A stretch of 64,000 nucleotides of DNA from Echinometra lucunter. Its lineage: Eukaryota; Echinodermata; Echinoidea; Camarodonta; Echinometridae. The notes under the pieces were generated by a model. It saw nothing but the letters and a program-made list of their open reading frames with translations. It was not told where the DNA came from and did not search any database. Of this stretch, positions 41,484 through 56,400 are shown piece by piece. The first letter of the stretch is position 1; each line of letters starts with the position of its first letter. Position numbers and translations under genes: made by a program. The DNA lies in the NCBI GenBank assembly GCA_029962745.1, contig CM057157.1, positions 32,097,828-32,161,827 of the forward strand, read 5' to 3'.

Positions 41484-44400
41484 GTCAGCTCATAACTTTT
41501 CATGAGAAAATTAGCCAAAATGCATTGATTTCGATTGAAAATCATCATATTTTTAATGTCATTCTTCTAAGAATTCTATTCTCGATCATATATCAAAATT
41601 TTGTTTGCCATTGTGTAATCACTTTAACCTTTACCTTTACCGGACATGTTGGCTGAATTGATAGAGCGTCTGCCTCATGAATGGGATGTCACAGGTTCGA
41701 TCCCCGGCTGAATCATACCAAAGACTTTAAAAATGGGACCTGCTGCCTTCTAGCCATGCGCTCAGCATATGTGACCTGCCATCCCAAAACCCCTGTTAAG
41801 TCAGATTTTTTTTTTTCTGTTTTTTACAAAATCTGAAAGCTTTAAAATGATATATTACTTCACTTACATAGACACTAGGAACCCATTACACTGAGAAAGT
41901 CTGCTAGGTCATGAACAGAACAATGTTTGAAACAGGCTCTAAAGGGACAATTCAGAACCGCTGAGCTGTGTCCTATTGTCCAGTGGTACAATACACTGAC
42001 TCCAAACCCCCTAGTGACCAGTATGAAGGGATTACAAGATTTCAATGAAACCTGGCACAAGTTCTCTATAGATATTGATCTCAATATCCTGTTAGCCTAA
42101 ACTTGTTATGTAACACAATTTTTTAAAATGCAAGTTGTTTTCAAGCTTCTGTGCGATAACAACAGACCGCAGCCATACTCTCGGATAAAGAGATGTTTAT
42201 TCAGTATTGGACAATCATATTTTTACGATAAAGCTGTTTATGAATTAGTGACGGGAATGAACAGATCTTTAAAACAGCTTTCAGATGATACCAAATTAAT
42301 TAAGGGGGAATGAAAAAATAAAGCATAAACAGGGTATTTTTCTGCAGCATTTCTTAGGTGAAATACGAACAGTGAGAGTTGATTGCAGAGAATTGGTGAA
42401 CCAGAACTGACAGAAAAAAAGGGTGTCATTTCAAATCTAAGAAAAAGCTATTTCTGCCTCACTTCTGACCATGAAATTTTAGCCAGATGGTAAACTGATA
42501 GTTGCTCTTTCAAAACATACCAAAACCCAAAAATCGACTTCTCCACCCCAACTCGGCTACTTTGGCTGTTTACGTGAAAACTCCAATTGAGACTTACTGG
42601 TGGTTTTGGGGTGGTGGATCACATATAAGAATGGAGAAGGGTAACAATAACACATTATGTTATGCAGGGCCCACTGGAAGAGCAGCTGATTAAAGCTGAA
42701 GTGGCTACCCTGGGTAAATAAGATGTCATCATTAAGACGAGTGTAAATTTATATTGGGGGTTTGAATGAACTAACCTCTTCTGGTAATACAGTGAGTAAC
42801 TCTAGGAGTGCAGCACATCGATGCATAGCATCAAGATGAGGTGTATGAGCTTGCTGAAATGTTTCTATAATACTCTTCACAGCATCAGGCCATACATCAG
42901 GCATTGTACTCAATGCAAAGGAAGACAGCTGAGAATATTAAAAAAAAAAAAAATGGAGTAGAGTTTTATTATTGGTTTTTATGCGAAAGTACATGTATGA
43001 ATCTGATACACATCTTAATAGCTCTTTATTCACTATGGATCCAAAGCCCAGATCATCACATAGATTGGAGTATATGGTGCCTAAATACATTACATTGCCA
43101 AGATCATCACATAGATTGGAGTATATGGTGCCTAAATACATTACATTGCCAAGAGTCATCAGTTGCAGTCCAGTGCTTGTCTTATTGGCTGGCAGCTACA
43201 TGTACTAATGGAAAATCCAAATCCAAATCCAAATCCAAATCCAAATCCAAATCCAAATCCAAATCCAAATCAGAATGTGAAAACCCTTTCTAGAAAAAGC
43301 ATGATGATTTCATTTCAAACTTGAATAATGAAGAGATTAAAGCTTCATTAACTTAACCCATCGACTACTAAATTATCAAATTCCCTTAGACTTTGTACAA
43401 GGATGACCCGGTTCCAGTAAGGAACAGGTTAATACAAGGATCACCTGGTTCACATAGGCAACCACTAACCAGATAACATTTTTCCTCAAGGATATGAACT
43501 GGTACTATCCATACATGTATGCGAATACTTACAGCTACACATAGTCTTGTTAATACAATGCGTGTTCCTAAGGCTGAGTTGAATATCTGCTGGAAGAGTT
43601 GAGTACGTAGCATTTCATACTGTTCAGAAGGTACCTCAGGCCTGCAATACAAAAGGACAATTCAACAAATATAAGAGATAATGATTTCCATGACAACTTG
43701 GTGCACAAGATTTGCACAAGATTTGCTATGATTTAGTGCTTTCTGCATTGTCATCTCTTTTATGCCCATGAATATGGCATCAATAATCTGTTGAATATAG
43801 AGGATAGACATGAGTGCAATAATACAAGATTTTGCACAATGTGAAAGAGCAACTAACTTCTATTCATCTCAGCTTTGTCTTGATGAGAATAAGGTCACTC
43901 TTTCACCTTTTGCGAAATCTTGTACGATCATGAATTAAAATTTGTACTGTGCAACATCTGGAAAGTTTGATGAGACATTTATGAGAATCAGGAAAAATAG
44001 TAGAAGTTTGATTTACAAATCAATCCTAAACAAAAGGAAAGAAGTTCAGACTGCAAAATGCCTGGATGAGTTTGTAGCACGTATCTTGTGATAGTGTACT
44101 TGCGTGATGCCTTGCTTTTCCTCCACAATTGAACATGCATATACTGCACAAGCTACTTGCAATGTCACAAAAGAAAGAAAACAAGTAATATGTGGGTATC
44201 TTACTACAACTTCATGCTAGCCATATATGAAGTTAATACACAATGAATACATGAATCAGTGAACATCTCTCAAGATGTAATTAAGAAGTCAAGGAGTACA
44301 GTAATCAATCCATATCACTGACAGCTTGCTGAATGGATATTAGTTCATATGTGTGTGGAAACAGGGCCGTACACAGAAATTTTTTCCAGGGGGGGGGGTA

Positions 44401-47400
44401 AGAATATGTAAAATGTTTGAAGAAACATGCAAGCGAGGGATTGGAAAATTTTCAGTTAAAAAAAGGAAGTCTGGAAATTTTTTTTTTTGGGGGGGGGGGG
44501 CAACTGCCCCCCCCCCCCATACGGTCATGCACAGAACTGAATCATCAATAAACTCACTGACCAACTGATTAATTAATCAATTAATCTTTAAATTTATCCA
44601 CTGATTCTTGATTTTGCATTTAAACTCTACACATCAGGATCAGATATGTACATTAACCTTCCCAATGCTTGCAGGAAATTCTGCAAGCGTTGACCAGAGA
44701 TATCTGTAAATCTTGCTCGAAATGAAAATTAAGAATGTCAATCTGGAGACAAGAATTATGCAAATATCACTGACATTATCTTCATGAAGAAACACTGATT
44801 TGATAGCACATTTCAGACTCCTTCATCAATGCATAAGCAAATTTTCTTCTTTCGATTTTATATTAAGGTGAGTGAAACTTAACTTACCAGCTGCGTGATA
44901 TTTTGCTGTGGAGTACACTAGCACCAAAATATTGCACTTCAGGCGCCTACAATAAAAACAAATATATAAACATACATGACTATGAAATTTCCCCCAAAAA
45001 TATCAAGGTAAGAATGACATAAGATAAAGTTGTGAAATGTACTATTTTCCCATTATACAGTACAAGTACACAAATCTCCATGCTTTTGTCCATAACTTGC
45101 ATTTATTTTCATATTCATATCTGATAATGCCTTGTTTAAATTTTTTTCAGTGGACATGGTGACACATTAGCCTTTTCTTGAATTAATCTGTTATCTACTA
45201 AAAAATCTTATGTTTTTATTCTATTCAACATTATGCAAACTTTTGACTGTAGTATGATTCTGTTTGACCATATCCAAGTTATATCTCTACATATTTTAAA
45301 TTTCATCCAGGAAAGATGTTTCTACAAATAATCACATAAAAAAAAAAAAAAAAAAAAAAACAATATACAGTGTATGTTCGGACTCATATGAAAGGTGAAA
45401 TTATAATCAATAAGACCTACATGGTAAGAGAATCATAGTTTGACAAAACATAGAGGGGTTAAAACAACCCAAAGAGTTTAATAATCCACCTCTGATCGGT
45501 GTCCGCCCACTTGACCATAGGCCCGCGAGGCCGAAGACCCGGGAGACCGAAGGCCCGCGAGACCGAAGGCCCGCGAGGCCGAAGGGTCGCGAGACCGACT
45601 TTATTTTCCTTCATCAGGTGCCGCGGTCGAATGGTTTAAGGCGCCTTGTTGCAGCGGCGTAACAGGTGCCTGCTATCAGAGGGGGAGGGGGCAGAGCCAA
45701 ATATTTCCCGGTAACTCCGTCTAGAATTAGTGGCGTAGCTAGGATTTCAGTTTAGGGGGCGGTAGTGAGCACGGGAAGCGCGCTCCCAAGGGGGGTGCAG
45801 GGAGGGGGAAGTGTCCCCCGCGAGAAGCGCTGAAGCTCCGACGTTCCTTTGAATCGTTCCTTGTCTGCTCCCGCTCATCTTAATACGTCCTCCGCCTGTT
45901 ATCGGGGGGGGGGGGGTGGGGGCAGAGCCAAAAATGTCCCCGTAACTTAGTCCAGAATCAGTGGCTTGCTAGGATTTCATTTTAGGGGGCACGCGAAACA
46001 CTTGCGAAACACTTAATACTGAGCGCACGAAAGGCGCTCCCTATAAGGGGAGTTTTCCCCCTCCCCGCGAAGCACGGAAGCTCCGATGTTTTCTTCGAAT
46101 AGTTCCTTGTCTGCTCCTGCTCTTCTTACGTTTTCCCCCTTCTTTTTCTTTCTTTCTTTTTTTTTTTTTTTGTTGGCGTTTTTTGGGGGGCACGACTGCC
46201 CCCGCCCCCTTTGCTACGAGGGTGTAATCAATTAATAAATATAGATGTTCATTTATTTATTCATCATTCATGCGTCCATTCATTCATTCATTCAGCTATT
46301 CATTAATATTGATTCCTTTTTTAATATCAATTTTCTGAGATAAAATATCAGCTTCTGCCGGAGTATTAACTTATTAGAATTGGAATAGTTTGCAAAAATG
46401 CTTTTCATGATACTACGAAATCGGACACCCCATCCCGTCTCTCACTTCATCGTCTAACGAAATCATGCCAAAGTCTCTGAAGAAATCTACACAACCGTGG
46501 TGAAGCAAAAAATTGTTACAACAATTAGAACATAATTCTTAATGAACTGATGAACCAAAATACTGTGGTGCCGCATCCGAAGTGGGCTGTTGCAAATTAC
46601 AAGCTTTTCTTCTTTTAAAGAAATATTCTAACCATATTTTGCATATAAACGCACACACTCATCCCACCCACTGATAGACACAGGTTCTGCCCCCCCCCCC
46701 CCCGATAACAGGCAGAGAACGTAAGAAGAGCATGAGCAGGCAAGGAACAATTCAAAGAAAACGTCAGAGCTTCCGTGCTTCGTGGGGGGCGGGGGAAAAT
46801 TCCCCTTATTATAGGGAGCGCCTTTCGCGTGCTCAGTATTAAGTGTTTCGCAAGTGTTTCACCGTGCTCACTACCGCCCCCTAAAATGAAATCCTAGCAA
46901 AGCCACTGATTCTGGACTAAGTTACGGGGACATTTTTGGCTCTGCCCCACCCCCCCCCCCCCCGATAACAGGCAGAGGACGTATCAAGATGAGCGGGAGC
47001 AGACAAGGAACGATTCAAAGGAATGTCGGAGCTTCCGCGCTTCTCGCGGGGGACACTCCCCTCCCTGCACCCCCCTTGGGAGCGCGCTTCCCGTGCATGC
47101 TCACTACCGCCCCCCTAAACTGAAATCCTAGCTACGCCACTAATTCTAGACGGAGTTACCGGGAAATATTTGGCTCTGCACCCCTCCCCCTCTGATAGCA
47201 GGCACCTGTTACGCCGCTGCAACAAGGCGCCTTAAACCACTCGACCGCGGCACCTGATGAAGGAAAATAGGATACAAAAAAAAAAAAAAAAGTCGGTCTC
47301 GCGGGCCTTCGGCCTCGCGGGCCTTCGGTCTCGCGGGCCCTCGGTCTCGTGGGCCCTCGGTCTCGCGGGCCTTCGGTGAAGTGGGCTGTCACCCTCTGAT

Positions 47401-50400
47401 CAATGCAAGCAAGATACTAGCAAATCAGATGCTCTGAAGTTTTTTTTTCCCCAGTTCAAGTTGAATCCACGTCACTACAAGCATTGCTTTTTGTGGATTT
47501 CTCGTTTCCAATATCATTTTTTTTTTAAATCTTTTAATACACTACGTCAAGCGGACATTTAATTTTGTTTTGATGTTAATTAGAGGAAAAAATGTTGTAT
47601 GTTTGTTTATTTACGATATTTCTGTTTAAAAGAAGAAAAAAAAATTATGTCTTGTGTTATATTGGAAATAAAACCTGAACTTGAACTTGAATATCAAGCA
47701 AATGACAGGCAAAAAACACACATGATTGCAGCCGGTGGGATGTAAAATCCTAACAAGGTTGACACAGTGCCTGCACACATGTAAAACTAATGAGAGTTGA
47801 GTTTGTGAGATAAGCACTGTGATCATTGTGCAGGAAGATGTCAGTATGCAGAGGCTCTAGCATAGGGCATAGTGTAACCATTGTATTCCTTTACAATAAA
47901 AATGACCTGGAAATCATGAATTGAATATCACAAGATCATACACATTTATGTTTTTTATAAAAGGCAGATAATGTGAGACTATATTTAATCTGGTGAATGC
48001 CAATTTCTATTAGTCACCAAAACTGTATGAGAGCTTTAAAGTGATTACACAATGGTAAACATTTTTTTGATATATGATCGAGAATGGAATTATAAGAAGA
48101 ATAACATTAGAAATTTGATGATTTTCAATCGAAATCAATGCATTTTGGCTAATTTTCTCATAAAAAGTCAAGAGTTGACCAAAAAATTTGAGGATGGGGT
48201 ATGACGTCAAAGTGGGTACTCGGCTTCGCGCATTGCAGTTGTGCTACGCGCTAGACTGTACAATATGCATTATACCTTGCGCGCATTTTGCTAGAATTGC
48301 GCGACATGGTACCCACTTTACGTCATTTTGACGTCAAAGTGGGTACCCAGTTGAAACTGGGTCTCAGCTGAGGGGTCAAAAATATCCTGATATCTTACCA
48401 CATTTTGGGGTTTCCTTGGCAACACGACTTTTTAAAAAACTTTAGGCAGATGATTTTCTGCTAATGAAATCACGTTTTAAATGAACTAACATTGTTTCAG
48501 CATTGGGTACCCCCTTTAAGGAAAATTTACCACATACATATGTTACATATCAACAATGAACAACCAACTTAATTACAAGACCAATTGGAATTCCATTCTA
48601 AAAACACAATTCATCACAGACAAAGACAAACAATCATGGAAGATGGCCATTTCATAATCTTTGCCAAAATAGCTGACATCAATAATTGAAACAAATTACT
48701 TGTTGAGAGATGAGATATCAGAACGAATGGAGACAAAGGCAGTAATCTACAAAAGTGATCTGAAAAAAGACCTCAGGGGGAAACCCCAAGCATCAGTTGT
48801 CTGCAAGTACAGATGAATAAGGATGTGGGAATAATGTGAAGATCACAAGGCAGGAAGTATTTTCATAATTGATTATCTCCTACCACTGATGAGCTACATG
48901 TAGCTTGTTCAATTGTTCCTTAGGTTTGGCAATGACAATTAATCATGATTATAAGGTATCATTATTTGCAAGCAATTCAGGGAAAATTCAGGTTTTAATA
49001 TTTTGATTCTAGTAATTTTTTCATCAAGAAGAAACATTAATCTACATTTGCCACACTCAAGCCAGGTAAGGTAAATGGGTACCTGGCAGGAATTAATTCC
49101 TTGAAATACTTGTGCACTGTAAAAAGCTGCCGGGCTAAAGCCAGAGTAATAATATCCAAAGTCCTTTGGAAGCGCATAGAGACGTTAGATAATAACATGA
49201 TATGTGCTATACAAGAACAGAATATTATTATTCTATCATCTCATATTAAAAAAATATTAAGTTACTTTTAATCAAAAGATTCATATGACAGGTATTTTGA
49301 CATTCTGGTCATGATATTGTATAAATTTAAAAGTAAATATCTGAAATATTATTCAAAATTGAGGCTATCTCTCAAAATCGGGGGGGGGGGGGGGGGTATA
49401 AAAATATCTACACAATTATACATTGTGCTAACTACATGTCAGTCTCACTGAGGTTACACACACACATTCAATTATAGCAATTCACTCGAAATGCATCATC
49501 TTATAATTTGCATAAGGCAAAAAAATTAGTTATTATAAAACTTTATAGTGGATGAATAAATGATGGGCTAAAAATATCAATATCAATTGTGTCCCATTCA
49601 GATCCTTCTAAAGGTCTAATTTTTTCAAAGCGTTTAAAATGTCCTAAAGAATGAATCATCATTTTTAAAAGTATCAGTGATACTTTCACAGTGGAGAAAT
49701 TTCACTGTAGACATAGTTTTGAGGGTTACACAATTACCGCGCTTACACCTTCCCCCAGCTTACAGGGCAGACTCACCTCACTGGTCAGACTCAGCTCATG
49801 GATTTTCGAGCTCTGTGTTTACATTGCCCCAGCTTGCGGATCAAACTCACCTCGCAGGTCAAACTTTGGTCGATACCCACAATGCTCCACAAGCATTTAT
49901 GCAAATTACACTTATACCTGTAGGCTGTGTACTGCGGAAGTTTATTGTGACGTCACAATTAGTATATCTGTATACTGCGAAAGCTTCTTGCGATGTCACA
50001 AAAGAAACAAAACAGTTTGCAGGAATCTTACTGTGATGTCACGCTAGTCATAGAAGGTGCGTAAATAAAGTGTGGGATCTCAACCGGAAGATCGCAAGCA
50101 ATTGCCAGGGCAGACTCGGCTCGCGGGCCGGGGCTTGTGATTTGCATATACATAGGGGAAAAAAGGCAAGTCAGACTCACCTCTCGGGTCAAACATGCGA
50201 GCTGAGGGAAGGTGTAAATGTCTGCTTTCAAAGGAATAGAAGCCCTGAAACAGGCTGGTGAGCCCCACTTAAAAGAGCTCTGATTGCTGAAGTTTCCATT
50301 TTAACTCTCTGGACATAAAGTTCGCACCCCTGCTCAGCGGCATGCAAAGTTCACATTTCACACTCAATCATGGAGCTTACTGGTATATATACAAAATATA

Positions 50401-53365
50401 CTGATTACCCAGAATTGTTTACATTTACAGTATGTTCTGACCATCTTCTGAGAAAGACTATAGATACGTTGGCCAGTACAGGCTATTTATTGCCTTCAAA
50501 GGGTCTGGTGTGCACACTACTCATTTCTGAGTGGCACCCACCAGAAATACCCATGATTTTACGGCTTATACTAAACACTCGGGTCGCGTCGCGGCGCGGC
50601 GCGCTGGAAAACACTCGGGTCGCGGCTCGCTGAGCCATTTTTTTTTCTAATGGTGTCTTCAAATCGGCCTACACGATGGGAAAATTTTATTTAAAATTCG
50701 CGATGTCTTTACAACACTTTTTCATTGTTGTCTTCAAGGCAGGTTCGAGGTGAAAATCTACTATAAAAAAAAAGAAAAGTTGAAAGTTGCTCTTCATTAA
50801 CTGATAGAAAAATAAGAAGACAAGAATAAGGATTGACAATACGAAAGAAAGAATACTAGGTAGATAAAATGAACTTTAAAGAAAGTGTAAGACTGCAAGG
50901 AAGGGAGTGTGAGAGAATGGAAGCGAGGAAGAATGGAACGAGTACAAAGATGAACTGTGGGAAATTGATAAGAGAGGAATACAAAACAATGAAAGAAAGG
51001 AATGATATGGAATGATAGGAGTAAAAGTGTAAAATTAAAAGAATTTATTGGTTAGGTTTAACAGTGATAAAGATTTTTTTTTTCTAAATCATATGATAGA
51101 AAAACAGAAGGTAAATAAAGGGATAGAATAAAATGTAGAATTTTGTTGTTAAAGACTGACATATGAAAATAAAGTTAAAGGAGAAGTCCAGACGATTTCA
51201 TTAAAATTACAACAAAATTCTACAGAAAATAAAATCATTATTACATTGTACTTTCCTTGATATGTCTATAAGTATGATAAGAGAGGGAAGAGAGGGGAGG
51301 ATATAGAAAAAGAGGAAGAAATAAAAGGGAGAAAAGACAAGGAAGGATGGGACAGAGAAACAGAAAGAGAGAGAGAGAGAGAGAAGAGAGATCAGAATGT
51401 GAAGAAACTTGAGTGGAGAGAAGAGATATACCTATATCTTTCGTATTGTCAATCCTAATTCTTGTCTTCTTATTTTTCTATCAGTTTAATGAAGAGCAAC
51501 TTTCAACTTTTCTTTTTTTTATAGATTTTCCCCTCAAACCCGCCTTGAAGACAACAATGAAGAAGGGTTGTAAAGAAATCGAGAATTTTCAATAAAATTC
51601 TCCCATCGTGTAGGCCGATTTGAAGACACCATTAGAAAAAAAATTGGCTCAGCGAGCCGCGACCCGAGTGTTTTCCAGCGCGCCGCGCCGCGACGCGACC
51701 CGAGTGTTTAGTATAAGCCGATTTTACAAGGCCTAACCCTGAAAACTTTGTCTACAATGGCATTTCTTATTTGATATTCTATTTGAGGGGAAAAACTAGT
51801 TTATAGAGTAGGTTTATATATTAGGGCAATTCCACCATTAGTGACGTTGCATTTAAGTAAATTCTCATACCTTTTGATACAGCAAAATAAAATATCCATT
51901 TTATTTCAAGTCCTAATCTTGAAACAACATTCTCCCACCCAAGGTCTACAATACATAAAAAATAAAAAGCAACTGGACAATGCCAGAGCTGTAGTGAGAA
52001 CCTTTTAGTGACATTACAAAAAAGGACACAAGAAAATAAGCAATGTTTTAAAAAAAAAAAAAATCCCACCTTACTATGTTGTACCTCAAACTTAAAACCA
52101 AATCAGTTTTACTTCTAATATGATGACAAATGCTTATCCACAAAAACTTAAAAGTTTTCCTCTCTGTTTTTTTTTAAGTAGAGCTCAAAATCTTGGTTAG
52201 TCATGTTATGGTTTATTATGTTACATTTTGTCCAGCACTACATATTTTAGATTTTTATACCTTTTCAGCAACTTATTTTGGAATATCTTCTTTTAATTTG
52301 GTGTGACACAATGCCCTTCAGATTATCCAAATGGAAAATTTACAAAAGAAACGATTGTTTTCTAAGTAAAAAAAAAAAAAAAATGTGTAGTCCCTTATAT
52401 CTATGTCGAGCATTGTTCGGATTCTGCTATAAGGAGACACTTGGAACATTTTTTTTTTTTTTTTTTTTTTTTTGGGGGGGGGGGGGGGTTGAGTATGAAA
52501 CCCCTTTACATTTACCATTTCTGTATGAATTTTAACCCCCCAAAGTGACCTGAATTTGAGAAAGAGCAAAAATAAAGTTTGGGTGATGTCCACTTAATCA
52601 TCAAGTAAATAGTCAATAAATGTCATCCAAGCTGGCTTAGATGTATGTTAACTTCATACTGATTATAAGAACAAGAAAACATAAACACAGGATTAGCTTT
52701 TAAAAAGAAAATTTAAAAAAAAAATTACAAATGTCACAGGTAAACCTACATGTACCGTAAGCAGTTGGAAAAGGAGTTAACATTTGGTATTCTTCAAACT
52801 GTAACTAACATAGGTGAGTAGAACTGTTACAGGAGATTGCTAGATGACACACAATGTGGAAGTGCTGATTACCAGTATAACCTTGAAGTGATTATGAGAG
52901 GACTATCCATACTTAGAAAATGATTCAAGATCTCCCAGTAACTAGTCTAGACATGATTAATCTTTTCTCTCTTTACTTAATCCCCTAGATTAACACTAAT
53001 CCTCCATCTTACAATCTAAGCTAGTTTAGGATATCAATTTGTCACCACCATACTTCCTATCAGGATTGACCAGTCTTCTGAATTTTTCCTTTAGTTTCCA
53101 TCATTCCAATTACTTGACATCTTGATATGTCATACTAATGAGAAAACAAACCATGATCCCATTCGTTCTGGATAGATACATTCTTAAAATTTGCTTTTTA
53201 TTTTCATTATGTTGAAGTACAAGACACCTTGTCAGTGTATTGTTTGGTCCCATTTTATCAATAACGGAAATATCATTCATTTATGATTTGGGCCTTCAGC
53301 ACTAGGCAATTTATCACAATTTTTGTCTCTATGCTTCTCTGCCTCCTCCTAATATGCTCCTTCTT

Positions 53366-53429
<64 letters not shown>

Positions 53430-56400
53430 ACACACTCACTTACACTCCTTCTCTCTCCCTCCTTCCCCATTTTATCTCTGTCCTATGTCTGTTTCTCTAT
53501 CTATATTCTCTTTTGGCATTCCTATTCACTTGGCTCTCTTCAAACCATAGCTGTGCATACATGTGGTTTGTCTCTCAGACAGGTTGAGGAAGTGAACTAA
53601 AGTGCAAAGCGCCCACTTACCCTGTGTTCACACACAACAAATTGTTGTACGGCTATAATTGAGACGGTATAGCTGTACAATGAATTTGTGTGACTGAACG
53701 CTGACTAACGAAACATGTAACGAAACGTATCATTAAGGCTTGAGCATTGTTTCTGACTAGAACTCGATAAAGAATCATGGTCCGTGTGTTATGGCAACCA
53801 TAAAACAGTATAACTGAGGAGGCTTAATGTGAGTGCAGATGAAAGGAGACATAGCCTTGCCATGACAACATGCACAGTAGAAAACTGTGCATCTACATGT
53901 ATGTTTCTTTGGAAAGTTTGGGATGTATGTCTGGACACTCTGTTGGCTACACATTGATTCCTTATACAACGTTTCTTTATCGAGTTTTTGAATAAGCATT
54001 TTGTGTCTGAACAGGCCGTTACTCAAGTCATGAACATGACTGATTCATACAGCCACAAGACATGCTTTCACTTAACAAGACTATGTGATAAACTATCTAT
54101 GACACTTAAGATCCACACCTACATGTATGTATGCTACTTACGATGGTACAGTTGCTCTAGATGTTCTACAAAATTCTCTCCCATAATTGGAGTTTGTAAT
54201 GAAATGGAATATAACTTATTTGATGAAATTTTGTAATCTATTAAATTCTTTAATGATGAATGAAGCCGAAGTGGCTGAGCCAAACTCTATTCATCTCTTC
54301 TTAAATCAGGATCATAATAGCACCACTAATATTCTTCATATTTCTAGAGTCTCTTACATACATGTGATACAACACTGAAAATTAAATTTCAATTATGTGC
54401 AACTGTTGGTGATTAATACCCCTGCCCCAATGTGTGTGCTAAATTTCCCAAGCATTCCTCGAAAAATGAGCATGTATATACTTCTCCCCGATTTATTGCA
54501 ATAATATACTGTTACCATGGCAACAGTTTCCGACACATTAGAAAAAAAAATTCTTGTACATCTTCACCACAAGACCCATGTGTGTGACAAATTTCATGAG
54601 CTCGAAAAATCAGCAAGATTCCCTATTGATTTCTTGCCATAATATGCAGCTGCCATGCTGTTACTATGGCAATACAGTCTCCAACACATTCAAAATATAT
54701 GTCTTGCACATCTTCATCCCAAGACCAATGTGTGTGCTAAATTTCCATGAGCATTGCTTGAAAAATGAGGAAGTAGTTTGATTGGCAAGCTAAGCTTCAC
54801 CACTAATTTATTGCCATAATATCTGTTACCATGGCAACGCAGTTTCCGACACACTCAGAATATATGTCTTGCACATCTGCATCTCAAGACCAATGTGCCA
54901 AAATTCATGAGCACTGCGAAAAAAATGAGAAAGTAGATTGATCCGCGAGATTTGCAACGGATCGGCCACCCGACCGACCCCTTCAAACTTCATTTGGAGG
55001 GGGTATGAAAATCTATTCTGCATTGGGGTTATGCACAAAAGTACAGTGTACATCCATTTACAAGTACAACATTAAGGTATACAGAGCAAACCAAAATATT
55101 AATCTTTCAGGTGAGATGTAAAATTGTTTGATGAAAATTTAACTATACATGTAAGTTTTTCTAACTATTGTCACCTCTTCATTCAGTTTTTAAAAATGTG
55201 CTTTCAATTTCATCTCTGGCCCTGTGGAATGTGCGAATGCTTGTTTCAATTTCGTCTTTCGTCAATTTTGGAACATTGTCCTTCAATTTCGCGCTTTGTC
55301 ACCAATTTTCGTCAATTGCAATTCAGATTTGTAGGTCACAGTAGCTGGGCACGAAAAAGCAACATCAATTTTGTCTACTGGCATTCATTTTTGTCAAAGA
55401 TTCATTCAAATTCGTCTCCCACATATACAGGTCTACTGACAGACAACAATCCTGTTTCAATAACACATTGTGTATGGGTGGTGTATAATATGAAATTACT
55501 TTTAATGATATAGCATTCCACATTACTATGTAATCATGTGCAATTGTGTATTTTCAAAGAAAAGTAACATAATCACATTATATCATGAAAAGTAAAAATG
55601 GTTAAAGACCTGTTTAAAGGCCCATACAACACTTCACGAATTCTAATAACAGAATGATGAATTTGCTTGCAAAAGAAAGTCATAGAAGCCAACTAGCAAG
55701 GACTTTTTTACTCCCACAACTAGCACTTGTATAAACGAAAGAGAAATGTGTTTAATTGCATCCACTGTTGGAAGTACCATACCACAAACCCTCATCGAAT
55801 TGCATTGGGCTAATGCACAGAAGTACAGTGAACAGGCTTTGATAAGGAGTGTAGAAGTAGAAGTAGCAGCAAACTTCCTACCTCTACAATGTAGTTTTAA
55901 ACATTTGATTATACCTTTATTCTGTAAATGGTACATGTATTCACTTCCAGGCATTTTTTAGATTCTGGCAGCCATAATGGCTGCCATTTCGGACATCATA
56001 TGTGACCCTCCCCACAAAATGACCAATAAGTCGGAAATTTGGCCTTTTAAAATTTTAACACACATGTTGTCTGAAAGCTTGGACTCTATGCTTCTGAATG
56101 ATATATAGCTTGCCTTGTCAAGACTATGCAAACCCTTTGAAATTACAATCAGAATGAGAGCTTTTCAGACAGGCTAATTATCAGAATAATAGAGAAAACA
56201 GGATGTAAAGAGGAGTGACCATTCAGGAGTGCCGTACTGGTGTTCTATTGTCTGTCTCACTAAAAAGTTGAATCAGAATTCCCTGGTATTGACTATGAAG
56301 GGATTAACAGATTAGGCTCAAACTCGTAGAAAGGGTTTACGGTTCACCATGTGGTAAGTCCTAAGGGACTATAGATAAAGTGGATAGAGATGGAGGTGAA

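Noticed and set aside
41641..41712. Functional tRNA gene
   Set aside because: A and B boxes are present, but the sequence does not close a proper acceptor stem and continues into a SINE body.
42904..43293. 129-codon plus-strand frame
   Set aside because: Contains a 51-bp duplication (a multiple of 3) and an AAATCC repeat read as KS; it is antisense to intron 4 and overlaps exon 5.
49677..50047. Two overlapping ~118-codon plus-strand frames
   Set aside because: They lie within a foldback repeat with recurring CAGACTCACCTC motifs; no domain recognised.
55124..55513. 129-codon plus-strand frame
   Set aside because: Low-complexity TTCGTC/CAATTT repeats, no recognisable domain, no splice or start context.
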